A stretch of 64,000 nucleotides of DNA, from assembly GCA_903828595.1 (NCBI GenBank), contig CAIKMS010000028.1, positions 104,068 through 168,067 of the forward strand. The letters run 5' to 3'. Position numbers and translations under genes: made by a program. The notes under the pieces are model-generated. The model was not told where the DNA came from and did not search any database. It saw only the letters and a list, made by a program, of their open reading frames with translations. Shown here one piece after another: positions 8,302-17,562 of the stretch. The first letter of the stretch is position 1; every line of letters starts with the position of its first letter. Origin of the DNA: an uncultured Pseudomonadota bacterium (GTDB lineage Bacteria; Pseudomonadota; Gammaproteobacteria; Steroidobacterales; Steroidobacteraceae).

Positions 8302-10242
8302 ATGACCATGAACGCCCGCTATCCGGTACCTGCTCACTACGCTTCAACCACTCGCCACAACGCACTGCAATATGACGCAGAGTATGCAGCCAGTCTCAAG
8401 GATCCCAGCGATTATTGGGCAAAAATCGGCCAGCGGCTGCAATGGATCCGGCCCTTCACCCGCGTACGCGATGTGTCCTTTCACGTCGAAGACTTTCGTA
8501 TCCGTTGGTACGAGGATGGGCTACTCAATATCAGTCAAAACTGCCTTGATCGGCACTTGCCGCATGGCAAGGACAAAACCGCCATCATTTGGGAGGGGGA
8601 CGATCCGGCGACATCGCGGCATATCACTTACGGACAATTGCATGCCGAAGTTTGCCGCCTAGCGAATGTCTTAAAAGACTTAGGGATCGGACGCGGAGAT
8701 CGCGTCACGCTCTATCTGCCTATGATTCCTGAAGCCGCCGTGGCGATGCTGGCCTGCAGCCGCATTGGTGCCGTGCATTCGGTAGTCTTCGCCGGTTTTT
8801 CACCCGAATCGTTGGCCAGCCGTATCCTGGACTGTGGCTCAAAACTGGTGATCACTGCGGATGAAGGCTTGCGAGGCGGCAAGAAAGTTGCGTTGAAAAG
8901 CAATGTGGACCAGGCGCTCGCGCAATTAACCGCGAGCCCCGTGGAGCACGTACTGGTTGTGGCACATACCCACGCAGACGTCCCGTTAACCAAAGGTCGA
9001 GATCTGAGTTACAACGAGCTGATGTCGCAGGCCAGCACGCATTGTGTTGCCGAAGCGATGGGCGCTGAGGATCCGTTGTTTATTCTGTACACCTCAGGCT
9101 CTACGGGCAAACCCAAAGGCGTTCTGCACACCACGGCCGGTTATCTGGTGTACGCCGCTTATACGTTTGAAACCGTCTTTGATTACCGCGACAGCGATGT
9201 ATTTTGGTGTACGGCCGATGTGGGCTGGGTCACCGGGCACAGCTACGTGGTGTACGGTCCGTTAGCCTGTGGCGCAACCACGGTCATGTTTGAGGGAGTT
9301 CCAACCTACCCGGACGCCGGTCGCTGCTGGGAAGTCTGCGACAAGCACGGGGTCACTATTTTCTACACCGCGCCCACGGCCATTCGGGCCCTTATGCGCG
9401 AAGGGGACAAGTTCGTCACCAAGCACTCGCGGCAATCCATTCGCCTGCTGGGCTCAGTCGGTGAACCTATTAATCCGGAGGCCTGGGAGTGGTACCACCG
9501 CGTAGTAGGCGATCATCGCTGTCCTATTGTTGATACCTGGTGGCAGACAGAGACGGGAGGCATTCTGATTAGCCCGCTACCCGGCGCAACGGCACTCAAG
9601 CCTGGCTCGGCAACCAAGCCGTTCTTTGGTATTCAACCGGCATTGGTGGATGCGGCAGGCCTGACTCTGCAGGGCGCTACCGAAGGCAATTTAGTACTAG
9701 AAGACAGCTGGCCCGGCCAAATGCGTAGCGTTTACGGTGACCATCAGCGCTTTATCGATACTTACTTTCGAACCTACCCCGGTAAGTACTTTACTGGCGA
9801 CGGGGCGCGCCGCGATGAAGAGGGTTACTACTGGATTACAGGCCGGGTTGACGATGTACTGAACGTCTCAGGCCATCGCATGGGCACGGCCGAAGTGGAG
9901 AGCGCGCTGGTTTCTCACCCTGCCGTTGCCGAGGCCGCCGTGGTGGGTTATCCCCATGACATCAAGGGTCAAGGCATCTATGCGTACGTCACCTTAAAAA
10001 ATGGGATGGAGCCTTCGCCCTTGCTGCAGCAGGAACTACGCCAAGCGGTTCGTCAGCACATTGGTGCCATTGCCAGCCCAGACGTGATCCAATGGGCGCC
10101 CGGCTTACCTAAAACGCGTAGCGGGAAAATCATGCGCCGAATCTTGCGAAAGATAGCCGCCAATGAAACGGATAACCTCGGCGATATATCCACGCTTGCT
10201 GACCCTAGTGTGGTTGAAAATCTGATCAAGCACAGACCTTAA
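8302..10242 (+). CDS. acs: Acetyl-CoA synthetase (AMP-forming)
   Basis: Converts acetate, CoA and ATP to acetyl-CoA. The start is taken at ATG 8302 because AAGGATTAGG ends just before it and the resulting 646 residues equal the family length; an upstream open stretch to 8011 overlaps the divergent gene and is not credible. Motifs: AMP-binding '[14 protein letters not shown]', the '[10 protein letters not shown]' substrate/adenylate block, '[20 protein letters not shown]' hinge region, and the C-terminal '[11 protein letters not shown]' whose Lys609 is the catalytic lysine regulated by acetylation in this family. Divergent from actP-DUF485, so uptake and activation of acetate are probably co-regulated. 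Confidence 0.97.
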   Translation: MTMNARYPVPAHYASTTRHNALQYDAEYAASLKDPSDYWAKIGQRLQWIRPFTRVRDVSFHVEDFRIRWYEDGLLNISQNCLDRHLPHGKDKTAIIWEGDDPATSRHITYGQLHAEVCRLANVLKDLGIGRGDRVTLYLPMIPEAAVAMLACSRIGAVHSVVFAGFSPESLASRILDCGSKLVITADEGLRGGKKVALKSNVDQALAQLTASPVEHVLVVAHTHADVPLTKGRDLSYNELMSQASTHCVAEAMGAEDPLFILYTSGSTGKPKGVLHTTAGYLVYAAYTFETVFDYRDSDVFWCTADVGWVTGHSYVVYGPLACGATTVMFEGVPTYPDAGRCWEVCDKHGVTIFYTAPTAIRALMREGDKFVTKHSRQSIRLLGSVGEPINPEAWEWYHRVVGDHRCPIVDTWWQTETGGILISPLPGATALKPGSATKPFFGIQPALVDAAGLTLQGATEGNLVLEDSWPGQMRSVYGDHQRFIDTYFRTYPGKYFTGDGARRDEEGYYWITGRVDDVLNVSGHRMGTAEVESALVSHPAVAEAAVVGYPHDIKGQGIYAYVTLKNGMEPSPLLQQELRQAVRQHIGAIASPDVIQWAPGLPKTRSGKIMRRILRKIAANETDNLGDISTLADPSVVENLIKHRP

Positions 10243-10316
10243 GGCGCACGCTCGTACCGTAGATTCATCGCCTGAGATCGGGCTGACTCGTTGATTTTTA
10301 GGAACACGGCAAGGTT

Positions 10317-10868
10317 ATGGCTCTAGGCGCGACGATTTATACCTTTGAGATACGACTGGCGGATTCGGACCGGCAGGTTTACGAGACGCTGAACCTCAAA
10401 TTAGCGCAGCACCCTTCAGAAACCGCGGAGTTTTTATGGACCCGCGTTTTAGCCTATTGCTTGGAATACAGCGAAGGATTGGCCTTTTCTAAAGGCATTT
10501 CCGATACCGACATGCCAGCACTGTTCGTGCGTGACCTAACCGGCGCTTGGATATCGTGGATTGAGGTGGGGGCCCCTGAGGCAGCACGACTTCATAAAGC
10601 GGCAAAAACGGCGCCGCGCGTGGCCATCTACTTGCACCGTGACCCGGCCCTGCTGATCGCACGTTGGGCCAATGAGCGCATTCACCGCTCTGAACATATT
10701 CAACTTCGCGCCCTGGACCCCGCCTTTTTGGATCAGTTAAGCCGCCGGCTAGAACGACGGATGAGCTTCGATCTGTCGGTCGCGGATAACGAAATCTACC
10801 TTAGCTTAGGGGAAACCACCCTGACCTGTAGCGTGCGCCATCTCCATATGGACGGCAGCGCGGGCTAA
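10317..10868 (+). CDS. yaeQ: YaeQ family protein
   Basis: 183 residues matching the gammaproteobacterial YaeQ family, a PD-(D/E)XK-nuclease-like fold of uncertain function: start 'MALGATIYTFEIRLADSDR', 'LWTRVLAYCLEY', 'WIEVGAPEAARLHKAAK' and the end 'NEIYLSLGETTLTC' are typical. Soluble, no signal peptide. It follows acs by about 75 bp on the same strand and precedes slyD, but a functional link is not evident. Confidence 0.93.
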   Translation: MALGATIYTFEIRLADSDRQVYETLNLKLAQHPSETAEFLWTRVLAYCLEYSEGLAFSKGISDTDMPALFVRDLTGAWISWIEVGAPEAARLHKAAKTAPRVAIYLHRDPALLIARWANERIHRSEHIQLRALDPAFLDQLSRRLERRMSFDLSVADNEIYLSLGETTLTCSVRHLHMDGSAG

Positions 10869-10977
10869 CCGGCTGATAAACGATCAAGCCGAGCGTTATG
10901 CTGAGCAGACGGCTTCAGTATCGCGTATGCTCGCGCTGTTCGCGCGCACGCGCTCCCGCCGCTGAGGTTAAAGGTAA

Positions 10978-11526
10978 ATGCAGATCGGTCAGGATAAGGT
11001 CGTCAAACTGCACTATGTGCTTAGAAATGACGCCGGTGAAATCATTGACAAGTCCGAGGCCGATGAGCCGCTCGCCTATATTCATGGCGCAGGCAACATC
11101 ATCCCGGGCCTGGAAGAGGCTCTAATCGGAAAGAGCGTGGGCGACAAACTCACGGTCGCGGTTCCGGCTGAAAAGGCTTACGGCCCCTCGGACCCCGAAT
11201 TAATTCAGGCTGTACCACGCCGCGCTTTTGAAGGCACTGAGGTTAAGCCCGGAATGCGCTTCCACGCAGAAACCGAGGATGGCCCGCGTTCGGTAGTAGT
11301 CACTCGCGTTCAAGGCGATATGGTCACCATCGATGGTAACCATCCTTTGGCTGGCCAGAATTTGAACTTCGAAGTGGAAATCACGGAAATCCGTGAGGCC
11401 AATGCCGAAGAACTGGAGCACGGACACGTGCACGGACCCGGCGGTCATGCCCACGGCGATGACGAAGAGTTTGACGAAGAAGACTTTGACGACGAGGAAG
11501 AAGGCGGCGCGGGTCACGCGCACTAA
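10978..11526 (+). CDS. slyD: FKBP-type peptidyl-prolyl isomerase, SlyD type
   Basis: Cytoplasmic prolyl isomerase/chaperone. FKBP core with the SlyD insert-in-flap domain: 'LHYVLRNDAGEIIDKSEADEP', 'IIPGLEEALIGKSVGD', 'VDGNHPLAGQNLNFEVE'-like block. The tail (about residues 147-182) is rich in His, Asp and Glu and ends GHAH, as expected for nickel and other metal binding. AAAGG lies 4 nt upstream of the ATG. A strong terminator follows directly. Confidence 0.95.
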   Translation: MQIGQDKVVKLHYVLRNDAGEIIDKSEADEPLAYIHGAGNIIPGLEEALIGKSVGDKLTVAVPAEKAYGPSDPELIQAVPRRAFEGTEVKPGMRFHAETEDGPRSVVVTRVQGDMVTIDGNHPLAGQNLNFEVEITEIREANAEELEHGHVHGPGGHAHGDDEEFDEEDFDDEEEGGAGHAH

Positions 11527-11540
11527 GCCATTTTCAGCAT

Positions 11541-11582
11541 CCGGCTGACTTCGCGCTCGCGATGTCAGCCGGCGTGTTTTTG
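11541..11582 (+). terminator. slyD: Rho-independent terminator of slyD
   Basis: Stem CCGGCTGAC...CGCG paired with CGCG...GTCAGCCGG, then CG and a TGTTTTT tract. It starts 15 bp after the slyD stop codon. Stem strength and T run are both good. Confidence 0.85.
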
Positions 11583-11734
11583 CAAAGCCCTAGCCGTTAG
11601 CAAAGACCCGCTGCGATGCGCTACTGCGCGCATCGCTATCCAACAATCGTTCTGTAGATTACGCCGTAAGCCCAGATGGCTTCAAAGACGCCCCACGGGG
11701 TAGTTTTGGCTACCCCATGAGAACGAGCTTTGAT

Positions 11735-12850
11735 TTAGGCGTGGGCGGGCACGTAGGCCTTGAATTTCAGGCCTAGATCTTCGGCTACCGCCGAGTACGT
11801 GATATCGCCGGCATGCACGTTTAACCCGCGAGCGAAGCCCGGATCACGTGCCAAGGCTTTTTCCCAACCCAAATCAGCCAGCGCACGCACGTAAGGCAAG
11901 GTCGCATTGGTCAGCGCCAGCGTGGAGGTACGGGCAACCGCACCGGGCATATTGGTCACGCAGTAATGCACGATATGGTCGACCACGTAGGTCGGCTCTG
12001 CGTGGGTCGTGGGACGACTGGTCTCAAAGCAACCACCCTGGTCGATGGCGATATCCACCATCACTGAACCCGGACGCATTCTTTTCACCATGTCCGCCGA
12101 TACCAGTCGCGGCGCGGCCGCACCAGCCACCAATACCGCCCCGATAACCAGGTCCGCATCCAGCACCAGCTGTTCGATGGTGAGTGCAGTGGAGTACGCG
12201 GTCTTCAGCTGATTACCAAACATAGCCTGCAATTCACGCAGACGGCGCGTGGAACGCTCCACGACGGTTACATCTGCACGCAGGCCTACCGCCATTTCAG
12301 CGGCATGGGTACCCGAAACGCCACCACCTAAAATCACCACGCGTGCTGGCGCCACGCCCGGCACGCCGCCGAGCAATACGCCGGAGCCACCGTTGGCCTT
12401 CTGCAGAGCCGTGGCACCCACTTGAACCGACATACGACCGGCGACTTCGCTCATCGGCGTGAGCAAAGGCAGCGAACCGTCAGCCGCCGTTACGGTCTCA
12501 TAGGCGATGCAGGTAGCGCCCGACTCGGCCAAGGCCAAGGTCTGCTCACGATCGGCGGCGAGATGCAGGTAGGTAAACAGAACCTGACCACGGCTGAGCA
12601 TTTTGCACTCGGCAGGCTGTGGCTCCTTCACCTTCACAATTAATTCAGCGTCCTTAAACACGTCCGCGGCGGTCGCGGCAATGGAGGCGCCAGCAGCGAC
12701 GTAAGCCGCGTCGTCAAACCCGACACCAACGCCGGCCTGAGTCTGGATCGATACCGAATGCCCGGCACACACTAACTCGCGAACGCCGGCAGGCGTCAGG
12801 CCAACACGATACTCATGAACCTTGATCTCTTTAGGGACGCCGATACGCAT
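11735..12850 (-). CDS. ald: Alanine dehydrogenase
   Basis: NAD-dependent oxidative deamination of L-alanine to pyruvate and ammonia. The start is set at 'MRIGVPKEIK', which gives the family length of 371 residues; an open N-terminal extension to 12976 looks non-native. Visible: substrate-binding Arg15, Lys75 ('VKVKEPQP'), His96 ('FTYLHLAADR'), the Rossmann motif 'VVILGGGVSGTHAAEMA', and 'VDIAIDQGGCFETSRPTTH'. Divergent from an Lrp/AsnC regulator, with alanine racemase just beyond it; together they form a D/L-alanine catabolism module. Confidence 0.96.
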   Translation of the reverse strand: MRIGVPKEIKVHEYRVGLTPAGVRELVCAGHSVSIQTQAGVGVGFDDAAYVAAGASIAATAADVFKDAELIVKVKEPQPAECKMLSRGQVLFTYLHLAADREQTLALAESGATCIAYETVTAADGSLPLLTPMSEVAGRMSVQVGATALQKANGGSGVLLGGVPGVAPARVVILGGGVSGTHAAEMAVGLRADVTVVERSTRRLRELQAMFGNQLKTAYSTALTIEQLVLDADLVIGAVLVAGAAAPRLVSADMVKRMRPGSVMVDIAIDQGGCFETSRPTTHAEPTYVVDHIVHYCVTNMPGAVARTSTLALTNATLPYVRALADLGWEKALARDPGFARGLNVHAGDITYSAVAEDLGLKFKAYVPAHA

Positions 12851-12992
12851 GAAAATGCACTCCGAGGCTTGAGGAATTGACGAAAAGCCGGTTTTCCCGA
12901 TATTTCCATACCGGGACCCGCGCCATGCGATCACTGTACCGCCGGGCGATGACGGCAACTTGCGAACGCACCGCAATAAAACGCCCTGTCAC

Positions 12993-13005
12993 GCAATATT
13001 CTGTC
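12993..13005. promoter_or_regulatory. Candidate Lrp/AsnC-type site between ald and the Lrp gene
   Basis: The minus-strand sequence GACAGAATATTGCG agrees with the first part of the E. coli Lrp consensus (YAGHAWATT...) but not with the rest. It lies in the 186-bp region between the divergent ald and regulator genes, where autoregulation and ald control are expected. An AT-rich stretch TATAAAATTT follows at 13011-13020 and could contain a -10 element for the regulator. Confidence 0.25.
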
Positions 13006-13036
13006 TTTTTTATAAAATTTAAAGCATAGTTCTGCC

Positions 13037-13498
13037 ATGGAACTGGATAGATACGACCGAGCCTTGCTAGAAGTGCTCCAAAGCGAGGGCCGGATCACGA
13101 ACAGTGAGCTGGCCAGCCGCGTGAACTTGTCCGAATCAGCCTGCCTGCGGCGCGTTCGTCGACTTGAGGTAGATGGACTGATCGAAGGCTATGCCGCGGT
13201 GGTCAATCAACCCCGCGCCGGCTTACCGGTGAACGTCTTCGTCAGCATCACCCTGGAGCGCCAGGAGCGCGCCGACTTGCGAGCGTTTGAAGAGGCGGTA
13301 TGCCGCATTCCCGAAGTCATGGAGTGCTATCTGATGTCCGGGGACTACGATTATTTACTGCGCGTGGTAGTCGCTGATACAACCGACTTCGAAAGAGTAC
13401 ACAGCCATCATTTAACCAGCCTGCCGCACGTCTCCAGAGTTCACTCCAGCTTTGCGTTGCGCACCGTTCAAAAATCCCGCGCCCTGCCCCTGCGTTAA
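13037..13498 (+). CDS. Lrp/AsnC family transcriptional regulator
   Basis: 153 residues: N-terminal winged helix-turn-helix ('LDRYDRALLEVLQSEGRITNSELASRVNLSESA' region) followed by a RAM/ligand-binding domain ('VPEVMECYLMSGDYDYLLRV'-like block, residues about 95-115). Members next to ald commonly sense alanine and regulate alanine degradation. Its stop codon overlaps that of the convergent alanine racemase gene: the 4-bp TTAA at 13495-13498 provides both stops. Confidence 0.93.
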   Translation: MELDRYDRALLEVLQSEGRITNSELASRVNLSESACLRRVRRLEVDGLIEGYAAVVNQPRAGLPVNVFVSITLERQERADLRAFEEAVCRIPEVMECYLMSGDYDYLLRVVVADTTDFERVHSHHLTSLPHVSRVHSSFALRTVQKSRALPLR

Positions 13499-14634
13499 AA
13501 GCGACTGCCCGTCTGATCACCGGGATGGCCCACGTATTCGCGGCGTACACGCCGACCCAGACCGGTGAGAATTTCATAACCTAAGGTACCGGCCGCTGCC
13601 GCCAGATCCTGCACAGCCAAGCCAGGTCCAAACAACGTGACGTAGTCACCCACCTGCACCGATCCGACCGGAAGCGCACTGATGTCGATCGTCAAAAGGT
13701 CCATGGAAACGCGTCCCAACACCGGCAGTTTATGCTCGTGGTAACACACCCAGCCCTGGCCATTGGACAGACAACGTGGATACCCATCGGCATAACCCAC
13801 CGCAATCAGAGCAATACGCGTGCCCGCCGGGCAGTGCACCGTAGCTCCGTAGCCAACATCGACCGGGGTCTGACTCTGCCGCACTTGCAGAATCTGCGCC
13901 TGCCAGTGGGCTACGGCGTTTAACGCAAGTGCCCCCGGCGAAGTGCCCGCTAATAGAGCGATCCCCGGCCGCGCCAGATCACCCCAATACGACTGATCCA
14001 ACGTGAGCCCTGCCGAATTAGCGGCGCTGGTGCGCAATCCCGGCAGCAAAGCGCGCAGCCGCTCAAAGGCCCGCCGCTGCTTGTCATTGTGCAGCGAGGT
14101 CGGTTCGTCGGCACAGGCATAGTGATGCAGTAATAACACCGGGTTAATGGCCCCCCACAATCCCGACTCGCGCAGCAGATGGACAAGCTCATGCTCGGCA
14201 AAACCCGCTCGAGTTAACCCGCTATCAATCTGCAAGGCTGACGGCATTGCAGCGGCACCCTGCGCCCACATCTGTGCCTCGGAAAAGCTATTGATCACCG
14301 GATGAATACGCGCTGCAACTAACAGCGGGACGGCCGCGGCTTGCACGCCGCCCAAGTTGTAAATGATGACCTCAGGCAATAAGGCGCGCAGCTGCAACGC
14401 CTCATCCAGGCTGGCCACAAAAAACTCGCGGCAGCCAACGCTGGCCAGAGCACCGGCCACAGCGGGCATGCCCAAACCGTAGGCGTCGGCTTTGACGACC
14501 GCGCCCACCGCGGTAGGTGCTGCGGATTGCACGAGCTTTCGGTAGTTACGCGCCAGCGCACCGAGATCAACGACCACTCGGGTCAGCGCGGGGATCGCCT
14601 CAACACCAGTCAGGTCAGGATTAGGTCGCGTCAT
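13495..14634 (-). CDS. alr: Alanine racemase
   Basis: PLP enzyme interconverting L- and D-alanine; it supplies D-alanine to peptidoglycan or feeds D-alanine to alanine dehydrogenase. 379 residues with PLP lysine Lys48 in 'VVKADAYGLG' and the catalytic tyrosine in 'VDVGYGATV'; also 'IALIAVGYADGYPR' and 'DLLTIDIS'. The location beside ald and an Lrp-type regulator suggests a catabolic (DadX-like) role, but whether it is the only racemase cannot be seen. Confidence 0.95.
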   Translation of the reverse strand: MTRPNPDLTGVEAIPALTRVVVDLGALARNYRKLVQSAAPTAVGAVVKADAYGLGMPAVAGALASVGCREFFVASLDEALQLRALLPEVIIYNLGGVQAAAVPLLVAARIHPVINSFSEAQMWAQGAAAMPSALQIDSGLTRAGFAEHELVHLLRESGLWGAINPVLLLHHYACADEPTSLHNDKQRRAFERLRALLPGLRTSAANSAGLTLDQSYWGDLARPGIALLAGTSPGALALNAVAHWQAQILQVRQSQTPVDVGYGATVHCPAGTRIALIAVGYADGYPRCLSNGQGWVCYHEHKLPVLGRVSMDLLTIDISALPVGSVQVGDYVTLFGPGLAVQDLAAAAGTLGYEILTGLGRRVRREYVGHPGDQTGSRF

Positions 14635-14753
14635 CGTCAGTCCGGCAAAGGGTCGCGAGTCTACGGGGGATCGGTCGGCGTGCCTACATCAACCGACTTC
14701 ATTGCAGGCGACGGGTCTGGTACGGTGCACAGATTCTACTGGGAGAGCCAAAC

Positions 14754-15128
14754 GTGAATGCCCCGACTGAACCGACTTTTGATGTAACCAATCTCTATCG
14801 TGAAGACCTGTATTCAGATCGACGCGTAGGCACCATTCGCCAACTAACGCCCGTACTGGCCGATGGCTCGACCGACGCCTCGCGGCCGATTTCCTACGTA
14901 GGCCAAATCTCGGTGATGACGCCGATGGGATCGCTACCGATCAGCTTTGAGATTGAGGCCTCCGATCTGGGCGGTGCAGCCGCCGGCTTTGCCGATGCCG
15001 CAAAAATCGCGATGGACGACACGATGAGGGAATTGCAGCAAATGCGCCGGGAATCGGCCTCGTCCATCATCGTCCCAGAGGCCGGTGTTGGACCGGGAGG
15101 CGGCGGCAGTCGCCTGCGTATACCTTAA
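14754..15128 (+). CDS. Conserved gammaproteobacterial hypothetical protein
   Basis: 124 residues from a GTG start preceded by GGGAGAG (14741-14747). No signal or membrane segment. The protein has a compact N-terminal part ('NLYREDLYSDRRVGTIRQLTPV', 'YVGQISVMTPMGSLPISFEIEA') and an alanine-rich helical middle, then 'RRESASSIIVPEAG' and a Gly-rich tail. I recognise the pattern as a conserved cytoplasmic family of unknown function, without knowing a role. It precedes modB by 107 bp on the same strand; co-transcription is possible. Confidence 0.75.
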   Translation: MNAPTEPTFDVTNLYREDLYSDRRVGTIRQLTPVLADGSTDASRPISYVGQISVMTPMGSLPISFEIEASDLGGAAAGFADAAKIAMDDTMRELQQMRRESASSIIVPEAGVGPGGGGSRLRIP

Positions 15129-15235
15129 GGCACTCGGCGGCGGCATGGCCTGAGTCGGGGCATGCCGCGGCTAAGGAAATGCTTAAGACGATGCAGACCT
15201 ATCGGGCTTAGCCACCATCGTGCACACTGCACGCC

Positions 15236-15925
15236 ATGTGGACTTTGTCAGCCTCGGAATGGGCAGCCTTCACACTCAGCCTGCAAGTCGCCTTAGAAAG
15301 CGTCCTGATCAGCTTGCCTCTGGGATTAGTGCTGGCCGTGGGGCTGGCTCGCGGTGACTGGCGCGGCCGCACGCTATTGGATACGGCGATACACCTGCCC
15401 CTGGTGCTGCCTCCTGTGTTGGTGGGCTATCTACTTTTGAGCCTGCTAGGTCGCCGCACTCTGGTTGGCCACTGGCTGGCGACTCAGTGGGGTGTTCACC
15501 TACCGTTCACCATTCATGGCGCGGCCTTGGCCACGGCCGTCATGACATTTCCTTTGCTGGTCAGGGCTATTCGCCTTTCCAGAGAACAGCTAGACCCTGC
15601 CTTACTGGAAGCCGCGCAATTATTAGGAGCGCGCCCTTGGGATCGGTTTTTTACCGTGACATTGCCGCTGCTCCTGCCTGGCATCATCGCCGGCACGGTG
15701 ATGGCTTTTTCAGCCAGTCTTGGTGAATTTGGCGCCGTGATGACTTTTGCGGGCAATGTGCCCGGGCAAACGCAGACCTTACCCTTGGCGCTGTACTCGG
15801 CTTTAGACAGCGCCGATGGCGATACCAGCGCCTGGCATCTGGCCCTGTTGTCACTCAGCTTAGGCATCAGCGGCATTGTCTTGGCCGAGTGGTTGTCACG
15901 TCGCCTGAAAGCGCGAGTGTCTTAA
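15236..15925 (+). CDS. modB: Molybdate ABC transporter permease
   Basis: 229 residues, about five or six membrane segments. The EAA-loop 'LDPALLEAAQLLGARPWDRFFTVTLPL' region couples to the ATPase, and 'SLGEFGAVMTFAGN' is characteristic of ModB. It imports molybdate for molybdenum cofactor enzymes. modC follows after 6 bp. No periplasmic binding protein gene (modA) is present upstream or downstream in this window, which is unusual. Confidence 0.92.
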   Translation: MWTLSASEWAAFTLSLQVALESVLISLPLGLVLAVGLARGDWRGRTLLDTAIHLPLVLPPVLVGYLLLSLLGRRTLVGHWLATQWGVHLPFTIHGAALATAVMTFPLLVRAIRLSREQLDPALLEAAQLLGARPWDRFFTVTLPLLLPGIIAGTVMAFSASLGEFGAVMTFAGNVPGQTQTLPLALYSALDSADGDTSAWHLALLSLSLGISGIVLAEWLSRRLKARVS

Positions 15926-15931
15926 TAGACC

Positions 15932-17023
15932 ATGATGCAGATCGACCTGACAGTGCCACGCGGCGAGTTCACTTTAAGTGCGCAATTTGCCGCATCCACT
16001 CCCGGCATCACGGCTGTGTTTGGCCGTTCCGGCAGCGGCAAATCCACGCTCGTGGCTGCGCTGGCCGGACTACTACCTAACGTACAAGGACACATCCGGT
16101 TTGCTGAACAGACCTGGCTGGATTCTAGCCGCAAGATCTGTGTACCTGCCGAAGAACGGCGCATCGGTTGCGTCTTCCAGCAGCCAAGACTATTTCCTCA
16201 TCTGAACGTGCAGGGCAATCTGGATTACGCCGCGCATCGTGCACGACGCCACCGCCAGTTCATTTCTGCCGCTGAGGTTATACACCTGTTGGGACTCACG
16301 GACCTGCTGCCGCGACGGGTCCAGTCTCTGTCGGGTGGCGAGCAAAGTCGTGTCGCCTTGGGCCGTGCTTTATTGAGTCAACCGCAACTATTAATCCTGG
16401 ACGAACCTCTGGCCCATCTGGACGGAGCTCGACGCGAAGAAATTCTTCCGTATTTGGAGGAGCTACGCGACCGTTACGCGCTCACCATGGTCTATGTCAG
16501 CCATCGTTATGAGGAGGTTTTGCGGCTGGCCGGCCATGTCGTGCTTCTGGAATCGGGTCAGTTGCTAGCAAGCATGACGCCAGCAGAATTAAGTCTGGAT
16601 CCTCGGCTGCGAGACATCTCGGATGGCGATTACTCGGGGGCTGTTTTAGAAGGCACGGTGATTGACGTAAAACCCCTCGCGGGACTGGTGACTCTAAGCT
16701 TAGGCTCGCAGCGTTTGGTAATCCCGGCCGAGGGTCTGCCAGTCGGTCATCACGCGCGGGTATTCATCCCCGCGCGTGATGTGTTGCTAGCCACACACGC
16801 GCCGATCGGGTTGTCGGTGCGCAACCAACTACTCGGCACGATTACCAGCCTAAGTGATGATGGGATTGGCGGATGCCACGTACAAGTCCATGTCGAGGGC
16901 CTGCCTATACTCGCGAGGATTACCGCTACAGCAGTTAACGAGCTGTCCTTGGCGCCCGGGCAACCTATCTACGTGTTAATTAAAGCCGAAGCGCTGCGAG
17001 GCTATACCTACGCCCGGGCGTGA
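15932..17023 (+). CDS. modC: Molybdenum ABC transporter ATP-binding protein
   Basis: 363 residues. The ATPase half has Walker A 'GRSGSGKST', the signature 'LSGGEQSRVALGRALL', Walker B 'LLILDEPLAHLD' and a switch histidine ('YVSHRYEEV'). The C-terminal part (about residues 230-360) contains TOBE/mop-like repeats ('VLEGTVIDVKPLAGL', 'NQLLGTITSLSDDG'), which bind molybdate in ModC. It overlaps modB's operon with a 6-bp gap and completes the membrane part of the importer. Confidence 0.94.
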   Translation: MMQIDLTVPRGEFTLSAQFAASTPGITAVFGRSGSGKSTLVAALAGLLPNVQGHIRFAEQTWLDSSRKICVPAEERRIGCVFQQPRLFPHLNVQGNLDYAAHRARRHRQFISAAEVIHLLGLTDLLPRRVQSLSGGEQSRVALGRALLSQPQLLILDEPLAHLDGARREEILPYLEELRDRYALTMVYVSHRYEEVLRLAGHVVLLESGQLLASMTPAELSLDPRLRDISDGDYSGAVLEGTVIDVKPLAGLVTLSLGSQRLVIPAEGLPVGHHARVFIPARDVLLATHAPIGLSVRNQLLGTITSLSDDGIGGCHVQVHVEGLPILARITATAVNELSLAPGQPIYVLIKAEALRGYTYARA

Positions 17024-17044
17024 TTAAGCATCATTAAGATCCTA

Positions 17045-17061
17045 GGCCTTAGGGCCGCCCA
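17045..17061. repeat. Direct repeat copy 1 (GGCCTTAGGGCCGCCC)
   Basis: This 16-nt GC-rich sequence recurs at 17515-17530. The two copies flank the small exported protein gene at 17177. Copy 2 forms part of a hairpin; copy 1 cannot form the same full stem because its left arm differs. Confidence 0.5.
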
Positions 17062-17176
17062 TCAGGCCACTTCTCATCACATGACGGTTACTTCATGCAC
17101 TCAGGTCAACACCGGCAGCGCTATTTCGTTGACTGTATTAGCTGAGTAATGACTAACCGTAACGAGGAGTCTGACC

Positions 17177-17500
17177 ATGCGACTAATGACCCAACTTGTA
17201 ATCACGGTAAGCCTTGGTCTGTCAGCGACGGCCTATCAAAACACGGCGGATGCTGCGGTTTACTGGCAGGCAGGCTGGCCTGGGCCGATGATTATCTATG
17301 CGCCCACAGCACCGGTCGTTCCCTGGGTGTACTACGCGCCGGGCCGAAGTTACTACGCCCCGCTAGATAACCGACCCGCCTGGCAGCAGCGTTGGCACGA
17401 ATGGCATCGACACGCGCGTTGTGCAGATGATGATCGCGACGAGCAGTGGCGAGGGCCTCGCGATGAATATGAAGAGCATCGCCACGAACACCGTTGGTAA
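17177..17500 (+). CDS. Small exported protein, Tyr/Trp/His-rich, unknown function
   Basis: 107 residues. A signal peptide is likely (hydrophobic 'LVITVSLGLSATAY' ending near TADAA). The mature part is rich in Pro, Tyr and Trp ('WPGPMIIYAPTAPVVPWVYYAP') and turns into a strongly charged His/Arg/Asp/Glu tail ('HRHARCADDDRDEQW', 'EEHRHEHRW'). The ribosome site CGAGGAG lies before the ATG. I do not recognise a family. The tail suggests metal or polyanion binding, which is only a guess. It stands alone, between modC and a convergent MgtC gene. Confidence 0.65.
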   Translation: MRLMTQLVITVSLGLSATAYQNTADAAVYWQAGWPGPMIIYAPTAPVVPWVYYAPGRSYYAPLDNRPAWQQRWHEWHRHARCADDDRDEQWRGPRDEYEEHRHEHRW

Positions 17501-17510
17501 TTCCAATTCA

Positions 17511-17530
17511 GGGCGGCCTTAGGGCCGCCC
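17511..17530. terminator. Hairpin between convergent genes (contains repeat copy 2)
   Basis: Perfect 8-bp stem GGGCGGCC/GGCCGCCC with a 4-nt loop, lying between the ends of the small exported protein gene and the convergent MgtC gene. There is no T run on either strand, so intrinsic termination is uncertain. Confidence 0.45.
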
Positions 17531-17562
17531 CACCCAGCCAGTGATCCGGTAAATGATCAGCG

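Noticed and set aside
12851..12976. N-terminal extension of alanine dehydrogenase
   Set aside because: The family starts at MRIGVPKE; the extension resembles noncoding sequence and would occupy the regulatory region.
14754..15128. Possible modA in front of modBC
   Set aside because: It has no signal peptide, is half the length of ModA and belongs to a different conserved family.
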